A stretch of 64,000 nucleotides of DNA from Phytophthora sp. 'mugwort'. Lineage: Eukaryota; Oomycota; Peronosporomycetes; Peronosporales; Peronosporaceae. The stretch's first letter is position 1. Each line of letters starts with the position of its first letter. Shown piece by piece: positions 10,128-21,400 of this stretch. A program made the translations under genes and the position numbers. The stretch covers positions 521,001 to 585,000 of the forward strand of contig JAUCEF010000010.1 in NCBI GenBank assembly GCA_033558025.1. The letters run 5' to 3'. The notes beneath the pieces were generated by a model that saw only the letters and a list, made by a program, of their open reading frames with translations, was not told the origin of the DNA and searched no databases.

Positions 10128-12320
10128 ATCAGGATTCACAATGTCGTGGGACCAGGACACGAGGATTTTCGGCATGGCCAAGAACAACACCAAAGTGATT
10201 CGCGCGACACTTGAACATCGATTTTGGACTTTCAGTGGCACAGCGAGCCGCAAGAAGAAATCCGTGAAGAAGCAGAGCGTGATTGCAAACTTTGCTGTGA
10301 CGGATGGGTCGAAGATATTGATGTCTGGTACGAGCGATTGGCTCATATATGCCCCGAGTACATCAGACCGATGGTCGATCACGGCATGGCCAAGCGCATA
10401 ATGCTTAGCGCCGCGGGAAGTTCGACTGTGCAGACTGTCATTTCGGCAAGCAGCCATTTAGGAAGAAGCTCGATAGGCCCATCCAGAAGATGAATGACAT
10501 GATCTTCGCAGATCTGTCCATACCAGGACTGAGTAACGGCTCACAGTACTCAGCTGTCCTTGCTGTGATGGACAGATTTTCTTGCCATGTGAAGATTTAC
10601 CTACTGAAGTCGAAAACCGAGGGCGAGGTGAACAAGTTCATGCCGGAGCACATCGCCTGGGCTGAGCGACAGCATGACTATGACTCAAGTCAATCGTATT
10701 TCGACACTGGTGCAAACGCTCACATCGTCGCCTGCAAGGAGTATTTTACGGCACTGCAGGGCATGGAAGACAGCGACTGGAAGACGTGCTTTATGTCCCG
10801 CAAGCTGGATGCAACTTGTTTTCTCCCGGATTTATACTAGATCAGGATTCACAATGTCGTGGGACCAGGACACGAGGATTTTCGGCATGGCCAAGAACAA
10901 CACCAAAGTGATTCGCGCGACACTTGAACATCGATTTTGGACTTTCAGTGGCACAGCGAGCCGCAAGAAGAAATCCGTGAAGAAGCAGAGCGTGATTGCA
11001 AACTTTGCTGTGACGGATGGGTCGAAGATATTGATGTCTGGTACGAGCGATTGGCTCATATATGCCCCGAGTACATCAGACCGATGGTCGATCACGGCAT
11101 GGCCAAGCGCATAATGCTTAGCGCCGCGGGAAGTTCGACTGTGCAGACTGTCATTTCGGCAAGCAGCCATTTAGGAAGAAGCTCGATAGGCCCATCCAGA
11201 AGATGAATGACATGATCTTCGCAGATCTGTCCATACCAGGACTGAGTAACGGCTCACAGTACTCAGCTGTCCTTGCTGTGATGGACAGATTTTCTTGCCA
11301 TGTGAAGATTTACCTACTGAAGTCGAAAACCGAGGGCGAGGTGAACAAGTTCATGCCGGAGCACATCGCCTGGGCTGAGCGACAGCATGACTATGACTCA
11401 AGTCAATCGTATTTCGACACTGGTGCAAACGCTCACATCGTCGCCTGCAAGGAGTATTTTACGGCACTGCAGGGCATGGAAGACAGCGACTGGAAGACGT
11501 GCTTTATGTCCCGCAAGCTGGATGCAACTTGTTTTCTCCCGGATTTATACTAGATCAGGATTCACAATGTCGTGGGACCAGGACACGAGGATTTTCGGCA
11601 TGGCCAAGAACAACACCAAAGTGATTCGCGCGACACTTGAACATCGATTTTGGACTTTCAGTGGCACAGCGAGCCGCAAGAAGAAATCCGTGAAGAAGCA
11701 GAGCGTGATTGCAAACTTTGCTGTGACGGATGGGTCGAAGATATTGATGTCTGGTACGAGCGATTGGCTCATATATGCCCCGAGTACATCAGACCGATGG
11801 TCGATCACGGCATGGCCAAGCGCATAATGCTTAGCGCCGCGGGAAGTTCGACTGTGCAGACTGTCATTTCGGCAAGCAGCCATTTAGGAAGAAGCTCGAT
11901 AGGCCCATCCAGAAGATGAATGACATGATCTTCGCAGATCTGTCCATACCAGGACTGAGTAACGGCTCACAGTACTCAGCTGTCCTTGCTGTGATGGACA
12001 GATTTTCTTGCCATGTGAAGATTTACCTACTGAAGTCGAAAACCGAGGGCGAGGTGAACAAGTTCATGCCGGAGCACATCGCCTGGGCTGAGCGACAGCA
12101 TGACTATGACTCAAGTCAATCGTATTTCGACACTGGTGCAAACGCTCACATCGTCGCCTGCAAGGAGTATTTTACGGCACTGCAGGGCATGGAAGACAGC
12201 GACTGGAAGACGTGCTTTATGTCCCGCAAGCTGGATGCAACTTGTTTTCTCCCGGATTTATACTAGATCAGGATTCACAATGTCGTGGGACCAGGACACG
12301 AGGATTTCGGCATGGCCAAG

Positions 12321-12325
12321 AACAC
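12321..12325. other. Orphan target-site half AACAC, left of element C
   Basis: AACAC abuts the 5' LTR of C and is the reverse complement of GTGTT beside B (3912-3916). It does not match GGACA on the other side of C. Confidence 0.88.
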
Positions 12326-12346
12326 TATTGAGGGTTGCCAGGTTTT

Positions 12347-12382
12347 GGTACTGTGTACCAGTAACCGGTTAACCCGAACCGG
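12347..12382 (+). promoter_or_regulatory. Palindrome cluster near the LTR start
   Basis: Three dyads are packed in 36 bp: GGTAC-tgt-GTACC (12347-12359), the perfect palindrome TAACCGGTTA (12362-12371), and CCGGTT (12365-12370) paired with AACCGG (12377-12382). All are conserved in the type I LTRs, although much of the rest of the LTR has diverged. This suggests constraint, as protein-binding sites or RNA structure. No specific factor is proposed. Confidence 0.5.
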
Positions 12383-12429
12383 TCCAACACGATCCCGCGA
12401 TGTTTACGGTACGTTGTTTACGCAACCGA

Positions 12430-12496
12430 TGATTAGACGAGTAGGATGATTGGACGAGTGCGGAGTGTTGGTGATTGGATGCACCAAATGATTGGA
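12430..12496 (+). promoter_or_regulatory. Four TGATTRGA repeats in the type II LTR (CCAAT-like)
   Basis: TGATTAGA (12430), TGATTGGA (12447), TGATTGGA (12472) and TGATTGGA (12489) are spaced 17, 25 and 17 bp apart. On the complementary strand three contain CCAAT. Short repeated motifs like this are typical of LTR enhancers. The first two are also present in type I LTRs and the last two are altered there. Function is inferred from pattern only. Confidence 0.4.
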
Positions 12497-12551
12497 TGCA
12501 GGGCTGCATATCTATGTGGTAGACTAGGTAGTGTAAGCTCCGATAAATCAA

Positions 12552-12558
12552 TCACTTT
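12552..12558 (+). promoter_or_regulatory. Initiator-like motif in the LTR (possible transcription start)
   Basis: TCACTTT fits the oomycete initiator pattern YCAYTYY. It sits in a 20-base block identical in type I and type II LTRs, at almost the same distance from the LTR start (226 bp here, 224 bp in A). The surrounding sequence is diverged. This is the best candidate for the RNA start and the R region, but it rests on motif and conservation alone. Confidence 0.35.
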
Positions 12559-12668
12559 CGAATCTTCCTTCTTCAGCTCAAGTGGTCTTCACTCCGGTCC
12601 CCGCACCCAAGTGCAGAACTCCCTCCGCTCAATCCAAGCCTCGCTTCAAGACCTCAACACCTTTATCA

Positions 12669-12680
12669 GGTTATGAGCCC
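12669..12680 (+). other. Primer-binding site of element C, internal tRNA-Met type
   Basis: GGTTATGAGCCC directly follows the LTR and is complementary to the anticodon stem-loop of tRNA-Met. It is identical to the site in B. The ATG in it is the first in-frame start of gag-pol. Confidence 0.7.
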
Positions 12681-15600
12681 AAGCACCATGTCCTCTGCCC
12701 AAGACGTCTCGACCAAGGTCTCCATCGACAAGTTCAACGGAGACAACTACGCGACGTGGAACCGCTACATGCGTGGCGTGTTCCTGACCAAGTCGACGTG
12801 GCATGTGGTGAATCGGGAAACGTCTCCATCCTTTACGGACTCCCGGGCCAAGGACGAGTATGTCAAGTCGAGCAACATCGCTTTTGGACTGATGTTGCTT
12901 CACATGGACGCCGACTACCATCATGTGGTCGACGACTGCGAGGAAGCATGGATCGCGTGGACGCGCTTGAAGACGCTGTACGGTGGATCGCAGAAGGCTG
13001 GTCGCATCTACCTAAAGCGACAGCTCTTCAGCATGGAGATGTCGGAAGGCGGCAATGTGTTGCATCATTGCAACGAGGTCCTCAACATCAGCGCCAAGCT
13101 CAGCAGCATCGGTGCCAAGATGGAGGACGAGGACGTGGCGATCTGCTTGTTGCGCAGCCTCCCCAAGAGCTACGAGAACGTCGTGCTGAACTTGGAGATG
13201 AGCAGCGCTGAACTGCGGTCGCAAGACGTTGTGAAGGTGCTCACGAACGAGCACATCAAGCGACAAGGCGAGAAGACGGCGACGGTGAAGACTGAGAACG
13301 CGGCCAAGGCGTTCAACACCGACCGTGAGCCTCGCCAATGCACGTACTGCGGAAAATTGGGGCATGTCATTGACAAGTGCTGGACCAAGCAGAAGGACGA
13401 GAACAGAGGGCCAAGACGCGGCGGCAACGGCCGTGGACGCGGGGCCAACAACATCCAGTGGAGAAACGACAGCGACGGCTACGACAACGACTACGATCGA
13501 GTGGCGTTCGCGGTTTCCCTGGAATGTGGAGTTTCGACGGACAAGAATGTGTCCGGGATGTGGGCGGTCGACAGCGGCGCAACGCACCATATTTGCAACG
13601 ACAAGTCCAAGTTCGCCAATTTAATCGAGCGAAGTGAAGGCGAACTTTCGGTGGCCGATGGCAACAAGGCTGCCATCAAGGGTGTGGGGACCATCGTGGA
13701 AAGAGTGGTCCTGCCTAACGGCGACGAGCGCGAGATCGAGATCAAGAACGCGCTTTACGTGCCAAATATGAGCAAGAATCTGCTTTCAGTGCCGCAGATA
13801 AACAAGCATGGCAAGTTCCAAGTGGTATTTGACGGCACTGAGATGCACGTTTCGCGCAAGGACTCGAATCAAGTGGTGGCGACGGCGGATCTCGTGGACG
13901 GACTCTACTGGCTTCGCACACCTCAGCGATCGGCAAATGCGGCGACAAGTGGAAGGACGGTCGATTTGCACGCGCGTATGGGTCACGCTCCAGTCGAGGT
14001 TCTTCGCAAGATGGTCGACACCAAGATGATCAAGGACGCGAAAGCACCTTCCAAGTCGAGTGGACCAAGTGTGTGTCGTGGTTGCCAGCAAGGCAAAATG
14101 GTCCAAAAACCATTCCCAAGCAACCGTGACAAGCGTCGCTACGACACATTTGAGCTGCTCCACTTTGACATCTGCGGACCCATGGAGGAAAACTCGCTTG
14201 GCGGTAGCAAGTACCTGCTCCTGATCGTGGACGAAGCCAGCGGATGCATGAAGGGTTTCTGTCTGCGTGCCAAGTCGGAAAGTGAAGACTGCATCAAGAC
14301 ATACATCATGAAGGTGCAGACGCAGTTCGGCAAGAAGGTCAAGTTTGTGCGGCACGACGGAGCTCGTGAGTTTGCGACTAACTCGCTCAAGGATTTTTAC
14401 GAAGACGAAGGCATCGAGCAGCAAACCACGGTTCCGTACGCGCACCAGACCAACGGCACGGCAGAGCGAGCCATCCGAACTATCGTCACGATCGGCCGCA
14501 GCATGTTGCATCACGCCAAGCTGGACAAGTGTTTCTGGGCTGAGGCGGCGATGACGGCCATCTATGTGAAGAACCGCCTGCCGTCACCCAAGATCGAGCA
14601 CAAGACTCCGTTCGAGATCGTCTACAAGTCCAAGCCGAGTGTGAAGCACATGCGTGTTTTCGGCTGTCGGACGTACATCCTGACTCCGAAGGAGAAGCGA
14701 CTCAAGTGGGATCCCAAGGCTCGCGCCGGATTGTTTCTGGGTTACGAAGAAGTGTCCAAGGCGTATCGACTTTATGACATCGAGGCGGGGCAGGTGGTCA
14801 TCAGTCGCGATGTCAACTTCGATGAATCAACCTTTGGATTTTCACCGTCGATTTCTGATGAAGATGTCGACGACCTGGACTTCGACTCGCTCGACATCGA
14901 CGATGATGGTCCGCGCCAGACGGAGTACAAACAGGCAGGGAAGCGCAAGAGCCGCCCGAGTGACGAAGATGAAGCTGCCAGAAGACCGCGCGCTGTGCGT
15001 CATCGACCTGGACTGGAAGAAGCAAGTGCACCGAACGACTCCCCTTCGCACCGAACAGACGCAGATGAAGAAGAAAAGTCTGGAGACCAAGATGAAGAAT
15101 CGACTCCATCTGTGTTTTGGCGTGCAAGTGCCAACGCGGTCGAAGCAGCCGTGGACTTATCGGAGCCGTCGACATTCCAAGAAGCGGTCAACGGCCCGGA
15201 CCAATTGCACTGGCGCAAGGCGATTCGTGCTGAGTTAAAGTCGATGCGACTTCGTGGTGTGTTTCGTGCTGCCAAGTTGCCCAGCGAACAAAGCGCCATC
15301 GGTACCAAGTGGGTGTTCAAGATTAAGCGCAAAGCCGACGGATCGATCGAGAAGTACAAGGCGCGCCTGGTGGCCAAGGGTTTCAAGCAAAAGTACGGCA
15401 TCGACTACACGGAGACGTTCTCGCCCGTGGTCAAGTACGTGACGCTGCGCATGGTCATCGCGATTGCCAAGTATTTCGACTGGCCCCTCGACCAACTCGA
15501 CGTGGTAACGGCATTTCTGTACGGCGTCATGAAGGAGTTGGTGTTCTGCGTGGTTCCTGAAGGCGTCGAGCTGGATGGTGATTTCGACTGCCTGGAATTG

Positions 15601-16713
15601 GTCAAGGCGATTTACGGTCTCAAGCAAGCTTCGCGCGTATGGAACGAGACCTTCGACGAATTCGTGTGTTCTATCGGTTTTCAAGTTTCAGCCTTCGACC
15701 CGTGCCTCTACATCAAGGTTGTCGATGGCCACTGTGTGCTCGTGCTGGTCTACGTGGACGATGTGTTGGTCACCGGAAGTTCACCCGAGCTGATCTCACG
15801 CACGAAGACCGACCTCAAGACACGCTTCGAGATGACCGACAGCGGCAAGTGTGTGTTCGTCCTTGGAATCGAGCTGGTGGATGGCCCGGACGGCAGCGTG
15901 ACGATGTGCCAGCGGCGTTATGTGGATGATATCCTGAAGCGTTTCGGTATGGACGAGTGCAAGGCTGTGGTGAGTCCGGTAGACATGAGCACTCGACTGG
16001 TTCCAAGTGACGCAGCGACCAAGGTGAACGCTCCGTTTCGCGAAGCTGTGGGTGCCCTCATGCACTTGATGACTGCTACTCGCCCGGATATCGCGTACGC
16101 AGTAGGCTATGTATCGCGCTTCATGGAGAACCCCCAAGAGGAACACTGGGTTGCGGTCAAGCGCATTTTTCGCTATCTACAAGGCACCAAGACGCATGGA
16201 ATCTGTTTCAAGCCAGGCAACAAGATCGACTTTCGTGGGTATTCGGATGCGGACTGGGCTGGCGACCTCGCGGACCGCAAGTCGACTTCCGGCTACACGT
16301 TCATGATGATGGGTGCGCCAGTGAGCTGGGGAAGCAAGAAGCAGTCAAGTGTTTCGCTGTCTACGAGCGAGGCGGAATACATCGCGCTCAGTCTGGCGAT
16401 CCAAGAAGGCAAGTGGATTCATCGCCTGCTATGCGAGATTTTGGCGGCTGCCAACGAGACTGGACCCGAGCTCAAGATCCGCGAAGACAACCAGTCGTGC
16501 ATCAAGATGACGAAGAACCCAGTGAACCACGGTCGCGCCAAGCACATCGACATCAAGTACCATCACATCCGTGATGAGGTCAAGCGCGGCGAAGTCAAGC
16601 TCGAGTACTGCGAGACTTCTATCATGCTGGCGGACATCATGACCAAGGCACTGCCAGGACCGCGCCACACGGATCTGACGGCGTCCCTCGGTATCCACGC
16701 GTGTTCGCATTGA
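12673..16713 (+). CDS. Gag-Pol polyprotein of copia element C (1346 aa, intact)
   Basis: A single frame of normal length for a one-ORF copia element. Gag capsid region, about residues 1-210; zinc knuckle CX2CX4HX4C, 223-236; aspartic protease Asp300-Ser-Gly-Ala; pre-integrase zinc finger His433, His438, Cys468, Cys471; integrase triad Asp499, Asp562, Glu598 (35 residues between the last two); integrase C-terminal FLGYEE motif near 690; acidic linker 720-830; reverse transcriptase from about 879 with QLDV Asp943 and YVDD 1027-1030; RNase H with Asp1192, Glu1235 and Asp1272. All visible catalytic residues are present. The start at 12673 is four bases after the LTR, inside the primer-binding site; Met6 (12688) is an alternative. 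The protein packages element RNA, processes itself, reverse transcribes and integrates. Confidence 0.96.
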   Translation: MSPSTMSSAQDVSTKVSIDKFNGDNYATWNRYMRGVFLTKSTWHVVNRETSPSFTDSRAKDEYVKSSNIAFGLMLLHMDADYHHVVDDCEEAWIAWTRLKTLYGGSQKAGRIYLKRQLFSMEMSEGGNVLHHCNEVLNISAKLSSIGAKMEDEDVAICLLRSLPKSYENVVLNLEMSSAELRSQDVVKVLTNEHIKRQGEKTATVKTENAAKAFNTDREPRQCTYCGKLGHVIDKCWTKQKDENRGPRRGGNGRGRGANNIQWRNDSDGYDNDYDRVAFAVSLECGVSTDKNVSGMWAVDSGATHHICNDKSKFANLIERSEGELSVADGNKAAIKGVGTIVERVVLPNGDEREIEIKNALYVPNMSKNLLSVPQINKHGKFQVVFDGTEMHVSRKDSNQVVATADLVDGLYWLRTPQRSANAATSGRTVDLHARMGHAPVEVLRKMVDTKMIKDAKAPSKSSGPSVCRGCQQGKMVQKPFPSNRDKRRYDTFELLHFDICGPMEENSLGGSKYLLLIVDEASGCMKGFCLRAKSESEDCIKTYIMKVQTQFGKKVKFVRHDGAREFATNSLKDFYEDEGIEQQTTVPYAHQTNGTAERAIRTIVTIGRSMLHHAKLDKCFWAEAAMTAIYVKNRLPSPKIEHKTPFEIVYKSKPSVKHMRVFGCRTYILTPKEKRLKWDPKARAGLFLGYEEVSKAYRLYDIEAGQVVISRDVNFDESTFGFSPSISDEDVDDLDFDSLDIDDDGPRQTEYKQAGKRKSRPSDEDEAARRPRAVRHRPGLEEASAPNDSPSHRTDADEEEKSGDQDEESTPSVFWRASANAVEAAVDLSEPSTFQEAVNGPDQLHWRKAIRAELKSMRLRGVFRAAKLPSEQSAIGTKWVFKIKRKADGSIEKYKARLVAKGFKQKYGIDYTETFSPVVKYVTLRMVIAIAKYFDWPLDQLDVVTAFLYGVMKELVFCVVPEGVELDGDFDCLELVKAIYGLKQASRVWNETFDEFVCSIGFQVSAFDPCLYIKVVDGHCVLVLVYVDDVLVTGSSPELISRTKTDLKTRFEMTDSGKCVFVLGIELVDGPDGSVTMCQRRYVDDILKRFGMDECKAVVSPVDMSTRLVPSDAATKVNAPFREAVGALMHLMTATRPDIAYAVGYVSRFMENPQEEHWVAVKRIFRYLQGTKTHGICFKPGNKIDFRGYSDADWAGDLADRKSTSGYTFMMMGAPVSWGSKKQSSVSLSTSEAEYIALSLAIQEGKWIHRLLCEILAAANETGPELKIREDNQSCIKMTKNPVNHGRAKHIDIKYHHIRDEVKRGEVKLEYCETSIMLADIMTKALPGPRHTDLTASLGIHACSH

Positions 16714-16720
16714 GGGGGCG
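16711..16720 (+). other. Polypurine tract of element C
   Basis: TGAGGGGGCG abuts the 3' LTR and overlaps the stop codon of gag-pol. It is the same as in A and B. Confidence 0.75.
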
Positions 16721-17063
16721 TATTGAGGGTTGCCAGGTTTTGGTACTGTGTACCAGTAACCGGTTAACCCGAACCGGTCCAACACGATCCCGCGATGTTT
16801 ACGGTACGTTGTTTACGCAACCGATGATTAGACGAGTAGGATGATTGGACGAGTGCGGAGTGTTGGTGATTGGATGCACCAAATGATTGGATGCAGGGCT
16901 GCATATCTATGTGGTAGACTAGGTAGTGTAAGCTCCGATAAATCAATCACTTTCGAATCTTCCTTCTTCAGCTCAAGTGGTCTTCACTCCGGTCCCCGCA
17001 CCCAAGTGCAGAACTCCCTCCGCTCAATCCAAGCCTCGCTTCAAGACCTCAACACCTTTATCA
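16721..17063 (+). repeat. 3' LTR of element C (type II LTR, 343 bp)
   Basis: By eye it is identical to the 5' LTR at 12326-12668, from TATTGAGGG to CTTTATCA. Confidence 0.96.
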
Positions 17064-17068
17064 GGACA
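17064..17068. other. Orphan target-site half GGACA, right of element C
   Basis: GGACA abuts the 3' LTR of C and pairs with TGTCC (its complement) at 8656-8660, next to the 5' LTR of B. Confidence 0.88.
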
Positions 17069-18047
17069 TAAAGCACGTCTTCCAGTCGCTGTCTTCCATG
17101 CCCTGCAGTGCCGTAAAATACTCCTTGCAGGCGACGATGTGAGCGTTTGCACCAGTGTCGAAATACGATTGACTTGAGTCATAGTCATGCTGTCGCTCAG
17201 CCCAGGCGATGTGCTCCGGCATGAACTTGTTCACCTCGCCCTCGGTTTTCGACTTCAGTAGGTAAATCTTCACATGGCAAGAAAATCTGTCCATCACAGC
17301 AAGGACAGCTGAGTACTGTGAGCCGTTACTCAGTCCTGGTATGGACAGATCTGCGAAGATCATGTCATTCATCTTCTGGATGGGCCTATCGAGCTTCTTC
17401 CTAAATGGCTGCTTGCCGAAATGACAGTCTGCACAGTCGAACTTCCCGCGGCGCTAAGCATTATGCGCTTGGCCATGCCGTGATCGACCATCGGTCTGAT
17501 GTACTCGGGGCATATATGAGCCAATCGCTCGTACCAGACATCAATATCTTCGACCCATCCGTCACAGCAAAGTTTGCAATCACGCTCTGCTTCTTGACGG
17601 ATTTCTTCTTGCGGCTCGCTGTGCCACTGAAAGTCCAAAATCGATGTTCATGTGTCGCGCGAATCACTTCGGTGGTGTTCTTGGCCATGCCGAAATCCTT
17701 GTGTCCTGGTCCCACGACATTGTGAATCCTGATCTAGTATAAATCCGGGAGAAAACAAGTTGCATCCAGCTTGCGGGACATAAAGCACGTCTTCCAGTCG
17801 CTGTCTTCCATGCCCTGCAGTGCCGTAAAATACTCCTTGCAGGCGACGATGTGAGCGTTTGCACCAGTGTCGAAATACGATTGACTTGAGTCATAGTCAT
17901 GCTGTCGCTCAGCCCAGGCGATGTGCTCCGGCATGAACTTGTTCACCTCGCCCTCGGTTTTCGACTTCAGTAGGTAAATCTTCACATGGCAAGAAAATCT
18001 GTCCATCACAGCAAGGACAGCTGAGTACTGTGAGCCGTTACTCAGTC

Positions 18048-18386
18048 TATTGAGGGTTGCCGGGTTTTGGTACTGTGTACCAGTAACCGGTTAACCCGAA
18101 CCGGTCCAACACGATCCCGCGATGTTTACGGTACGTTGTTTACGCCACCGATGATTAGACGAGTAGGATGATTGGACGAACACCGGTGAGTGATGGTTGA
18201 TTAGATGCACTAGGTGATAGGACGCAGGGTCGCGTGTCTATAACAGTAGGGTGTAAGCTCCAACAATTCAATCACTTTCGAATCTTCATTCTACCCCTCA
18301 AGTGCCTTCGCTCCGGTCCCGCCGTCTGCGACGTCCCTCCCTCCGCTCCGTACAAGCTTCGTGTCCAAGATCCATACCTTTCATCA
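18048..18386 (+). repeat. Solo LTR 1 (type I, 339 bp) with CAGTC duplications
   Basis: TATTGAGGG...CTTTCATCA is flanked by CAGTC at 18043-18047 and 18387-18391. The uninterrupted monomer has a single CAGTC (ACTCAGTCCTGG). The internal region was lost, which normally happens by LTR-LTR recombination. It lies 6044 bp from the next solo LTR. Confidence 0.96.
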
Positions 18387-18460
18387 CAGTCCTGGTATGG
18401 ACAGATCTGCGAAGATCATGTCATTCATCTTCTGGATGGGCCTATCGAGCTTCTTCCTAA

Positions 18461-21400
18461 ATGGCTGCTTGCCGAAATGACAGTCTGCACAGTCGAACTT
18501 CCCGCGGCGCTAAGCATTATGCGCTTGGCCATGCCGTGATCGACCATCGGTCTGATGTACTCGGGGCATATATGAGCCAATCGCTCGTACCAGACATCAA
18601 TATCTTCGACCCATCCGTCACAGCAAAGTTTGCAATCACGCTCTGCTTCTTTACGGATTTCTTCTTGCGGCTCGCTGTGCCACTGAAAGTCCAAAATCGA
18701 TGTTCATGTGTCGCGCGAATCACTTCGGTGGTGTTCTTGGCCATGCCGAAATCCTTGTGTCCTGGTCCCACGACATTGTGAATCCTGATCTAGTATAAAT
18801 CCGGGAGAAAACAAGTTGCATCCAGCTTGCGGGACATAAAGCACGTCTTCCAGTCGCTGTCTTCCATGCCCTGCAGTGCCGTAAAATACTCCTTGCAGGC
18901 GACGATGTGAGCGTTTGCACCAGTGTCGAAATACGATTGACTTGAGTCATAGTCATGCTGTCGCTCAGCCCAGGCGATGTGCTCCGGCATGAACTTGTTC
19001 ACCTCGCCCTCGGTTTTCGACTTCAGTAGGTAAATCTTCACATGGCAAGAAAATCTGTCCATCACAGCAAGGACAGCTGAGTACTGTGAGCCGTTACTCA
19101 GTCCTGGTATGGACAGATCTGCGAAGATCATGTCATTCATCTTCTGGATGGGCCTATCGAGCTTCTTCCTAAATGGCTGCTTGCCGAAATGACAGTCTGC
19201 ACAGTCGAACTTCCCGCGGCGCTAAGCATTATGCGCTTGGCCATGCCGTGATCGACCATCGGTCTGATGTACTCGGGGCATATATGAGCCAATCGCTCGT
19301 ACCAGACATCAATATCTTCGACCCATCCGTCACAGCAAAGTTTGCAATCACGCTCTGCTTCTTGACGGATTTCTTCTTGCGGCTCGCTGTGCCACTGAAA
19401 GTCCAAAATCGATGTTCAAGTGTCGCGCGAATCACTTCGGTGGTGTTCTTGGCCATGCCGAAATCCTTGTGTCCTGGTCCCACGACATTGTGAATCCTGA
19501 TCTAGTATAAATCCGGGAGAAAACAAGTTGCATCCAGCTTGCGGGACATAAAGCACGTCTTCCAGTCGCTGTCTTCCATGCCCTGCAGTGCCGTAAAATA
19601 CTCCTTGCAGGCGACGATGTGAGCGTTTGCACCAGTGTCGAAATACGATTGACTTGAGTCATAGTCATGCTGTCGCTCAGCCCAGGCGATGTGCTCCGGC
19701 ATGAACTTGTTCACCTCGCCCTCGGTTTTCGACTTCAGTAGGTAAATCTTCACATGGCAAGAAAATCTGTCCATCACAGCAAGGACAGCTGAGTACTGTG
19801 AGCCGTTACTCAGTCCTGGTATGGACAGATCTGCGAAGATCATGTCATTCATCTTCTGGATGGGCCTATCGAGCTTCTTCCTAAATGGCTGCTTGCCGAA
19901 ATGACAGTCTGCACAGTCGAACTTCCCGCGGCGCTAAGCATTATGCGCTTGGCCATGCCGTGATCGACCATCGGTCTGATGTACTCGGGGCATATATGAG
20001 CCAATCGCTCGTACCAGACATCAATATCTTCGACCCATCCGTCACAGCAAAGTTTGCAATCACGCTCTGCTTCTTTACGGATTTCTTCTTGCGGCTCGCT
20101 GTGCCACTGAAAGTCCAAAATCGATGTTCAAGTGTCGCGCGAATCACTTTGGTGTTGTTCTTGGCCATGCCGAAAATCCTCGTGTCCTGGTCCCACGTCA
20201 TTGTGAATCCTGATCTAGTATAAATCCGGGAGAAAACAAGTTGCATCCAGCTTGCGGGACATAAAGCACGTCTTCCAGTCGCTGTCTTCCATGCCCTGCA
20301 GTGCCGTAAAATACTCCTTGCAGGCGACGATGTGAGCGTTTGCACCAGTGTCGAAATACGATTGACTTGAGTCATAGTCATGCTGTCGCTCAGCCCAGGC
20401 GATGTGCTCCGGCATGAACTTGTTCACCTCGCCCTCGGTTTTCGACTTCAGTAGGTAAATCTTCACATGGCAAGAAAATCTGTCCATCACAGCAAGGACA
20501 GCTGAGTACTGTGAGCCGTTACTCAGTCCTGGTATGGACAGATCTGCGAAGATCATGTCATTCATCTTCTGGATGGGCCTATCGAGCTTCTTCCTAAATG
20601 GCTGCTTGCCGAAATGACAGTCTGCACAGTCGAACTTCCCGCGGCGCTAAGCATTATGCGCTTGGCCATGCCGTGATCGACCATCGGTCTGATGTACTCG
20701 GGGCATATATGAGCCAATCGCTCGTACCAGACATCAATATCTTCGACCCATCCGTCACAGCAAAGTTTGCAATCACGCTCTGCTTCTTCACGGATTTCTT
20801 CTTGCGGCTCGCTGTGCCACTGAAAGTCCAAAATCGATGTTCAAGTGTCGCGCGAATCACTTCGGTGGTGTTCTTGGCCATGCCGAAAATCCTCGTGTCC
20901 TGGTCCCACGACATTGTGAATCCTGATCTAGTATAAATCCGGGAGAAAACAAGTTGCATCCAGCTTGCGGGACATAAAGCACGTCTTCCAGTCGCTGTCT
21001 TCCATGCCCTGCAGTGCCGTAAAATACTCCTTGCAGGCGACGATGTGAGCGTTTGCACCAGTGTCGAAATACGATTGACTTGAGTCATAGTCATGCTGTC
21101 GCTCAGCCCAGGCGATGTGCTCCGGCATGAACTTGTTCACCTCGCCCTCGGTTTTCGACTTCAGTAGGTAAATCTTCACATGGCAAGAAAATCTGTCCAT
21201 CACAGCAAGGACAGCTGAGTACTGTGAGCCGTTACTCAGTCCTGGTATGGACAGATCTGCGAAGATCATGTCATTCATCTTCTGGATGGGCCTATCGAGC
21301 TTCTTCCTAAATGGCTGCTTGCCGAAATGACAGTCTGCACAGTCGAACTTCCCGCGGCGCTAAGCATTATGCGCTTGGCCATGCCGTGATCGACCATCGG

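Larger units (their letters stand above)
8656..12325 (+). repeat. Satellite array block in plus orientation (5.15 monomers) between B and C
   Basis: Counting from TGTCCCGCAAG, monomers are 8656-9367 (712 bp), 9368-10080, 10081-10793, 10794-11506 and 11507-12219 (713 bp each), and a 106-bp partial at 12220-12325. The 713-bp form has GATTTTCGG where the 712-bp form has GATTTCGG, plus linked changes (AACAACACCAAAG for AACACCACCGAAG). The four 713-bp copies look identical to one another. They form a subtype, with TTCACGG (plus strand CCGTGAA) and GACATTGTG, that I did not find in this combination on the right side. This is the only part of the array in plus orientation. Its two ends carry the exchanged target halves of B and C. 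Confidence 0.96.
12326..12668 (+). repeat. 5' LTR of element C (type II LTR, 343 bp)
   Basis: It runs from TATTGAGGG to CTTTATCA. The termini are TA...CA, not the usual TG...CA. The first ~130 bp, the initiator-like region and little else are shared with the type I LTR of A. By family rule it would hold the promoter in its U3 part and the RNA start in the middle. Confidence 0.96.
12326..17063 (+). mobile_element. Complete Ty1/copia LTR retrotransposon C (4738 bp)
   Basis: The element has a 5' LTR (12326-12668), primer-binding site (12669-12680), one gag-pol frame (12673-16713), polypurine tract (16711-16720) and 3' LTR (16721-17063). I see no difference between its two LTRs, so insertion was recent or the LTRs were homogenised. 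Flanks are AACAC on the left and GGACA on the right, which are not a duplication. The satellite is in plus orientation on the left and minus orientation on the right. Structurally it is a candidate for an active, autonomous copy. Confidence 0.97.

Noticed and set aside
12326..17063. Element C as a simple insertion at its present place
   Set aside because: The flanking pentamers do not match and the satellite changes orientation across the element. The inversion explains both.
18234..18539. 101-codon plus-strand frame that starts in a solo LTR and runs into the satellite
   Set aside because: It is chimeric by accident and repeats with each solo LTR junction. There is no domain or start context to support it.
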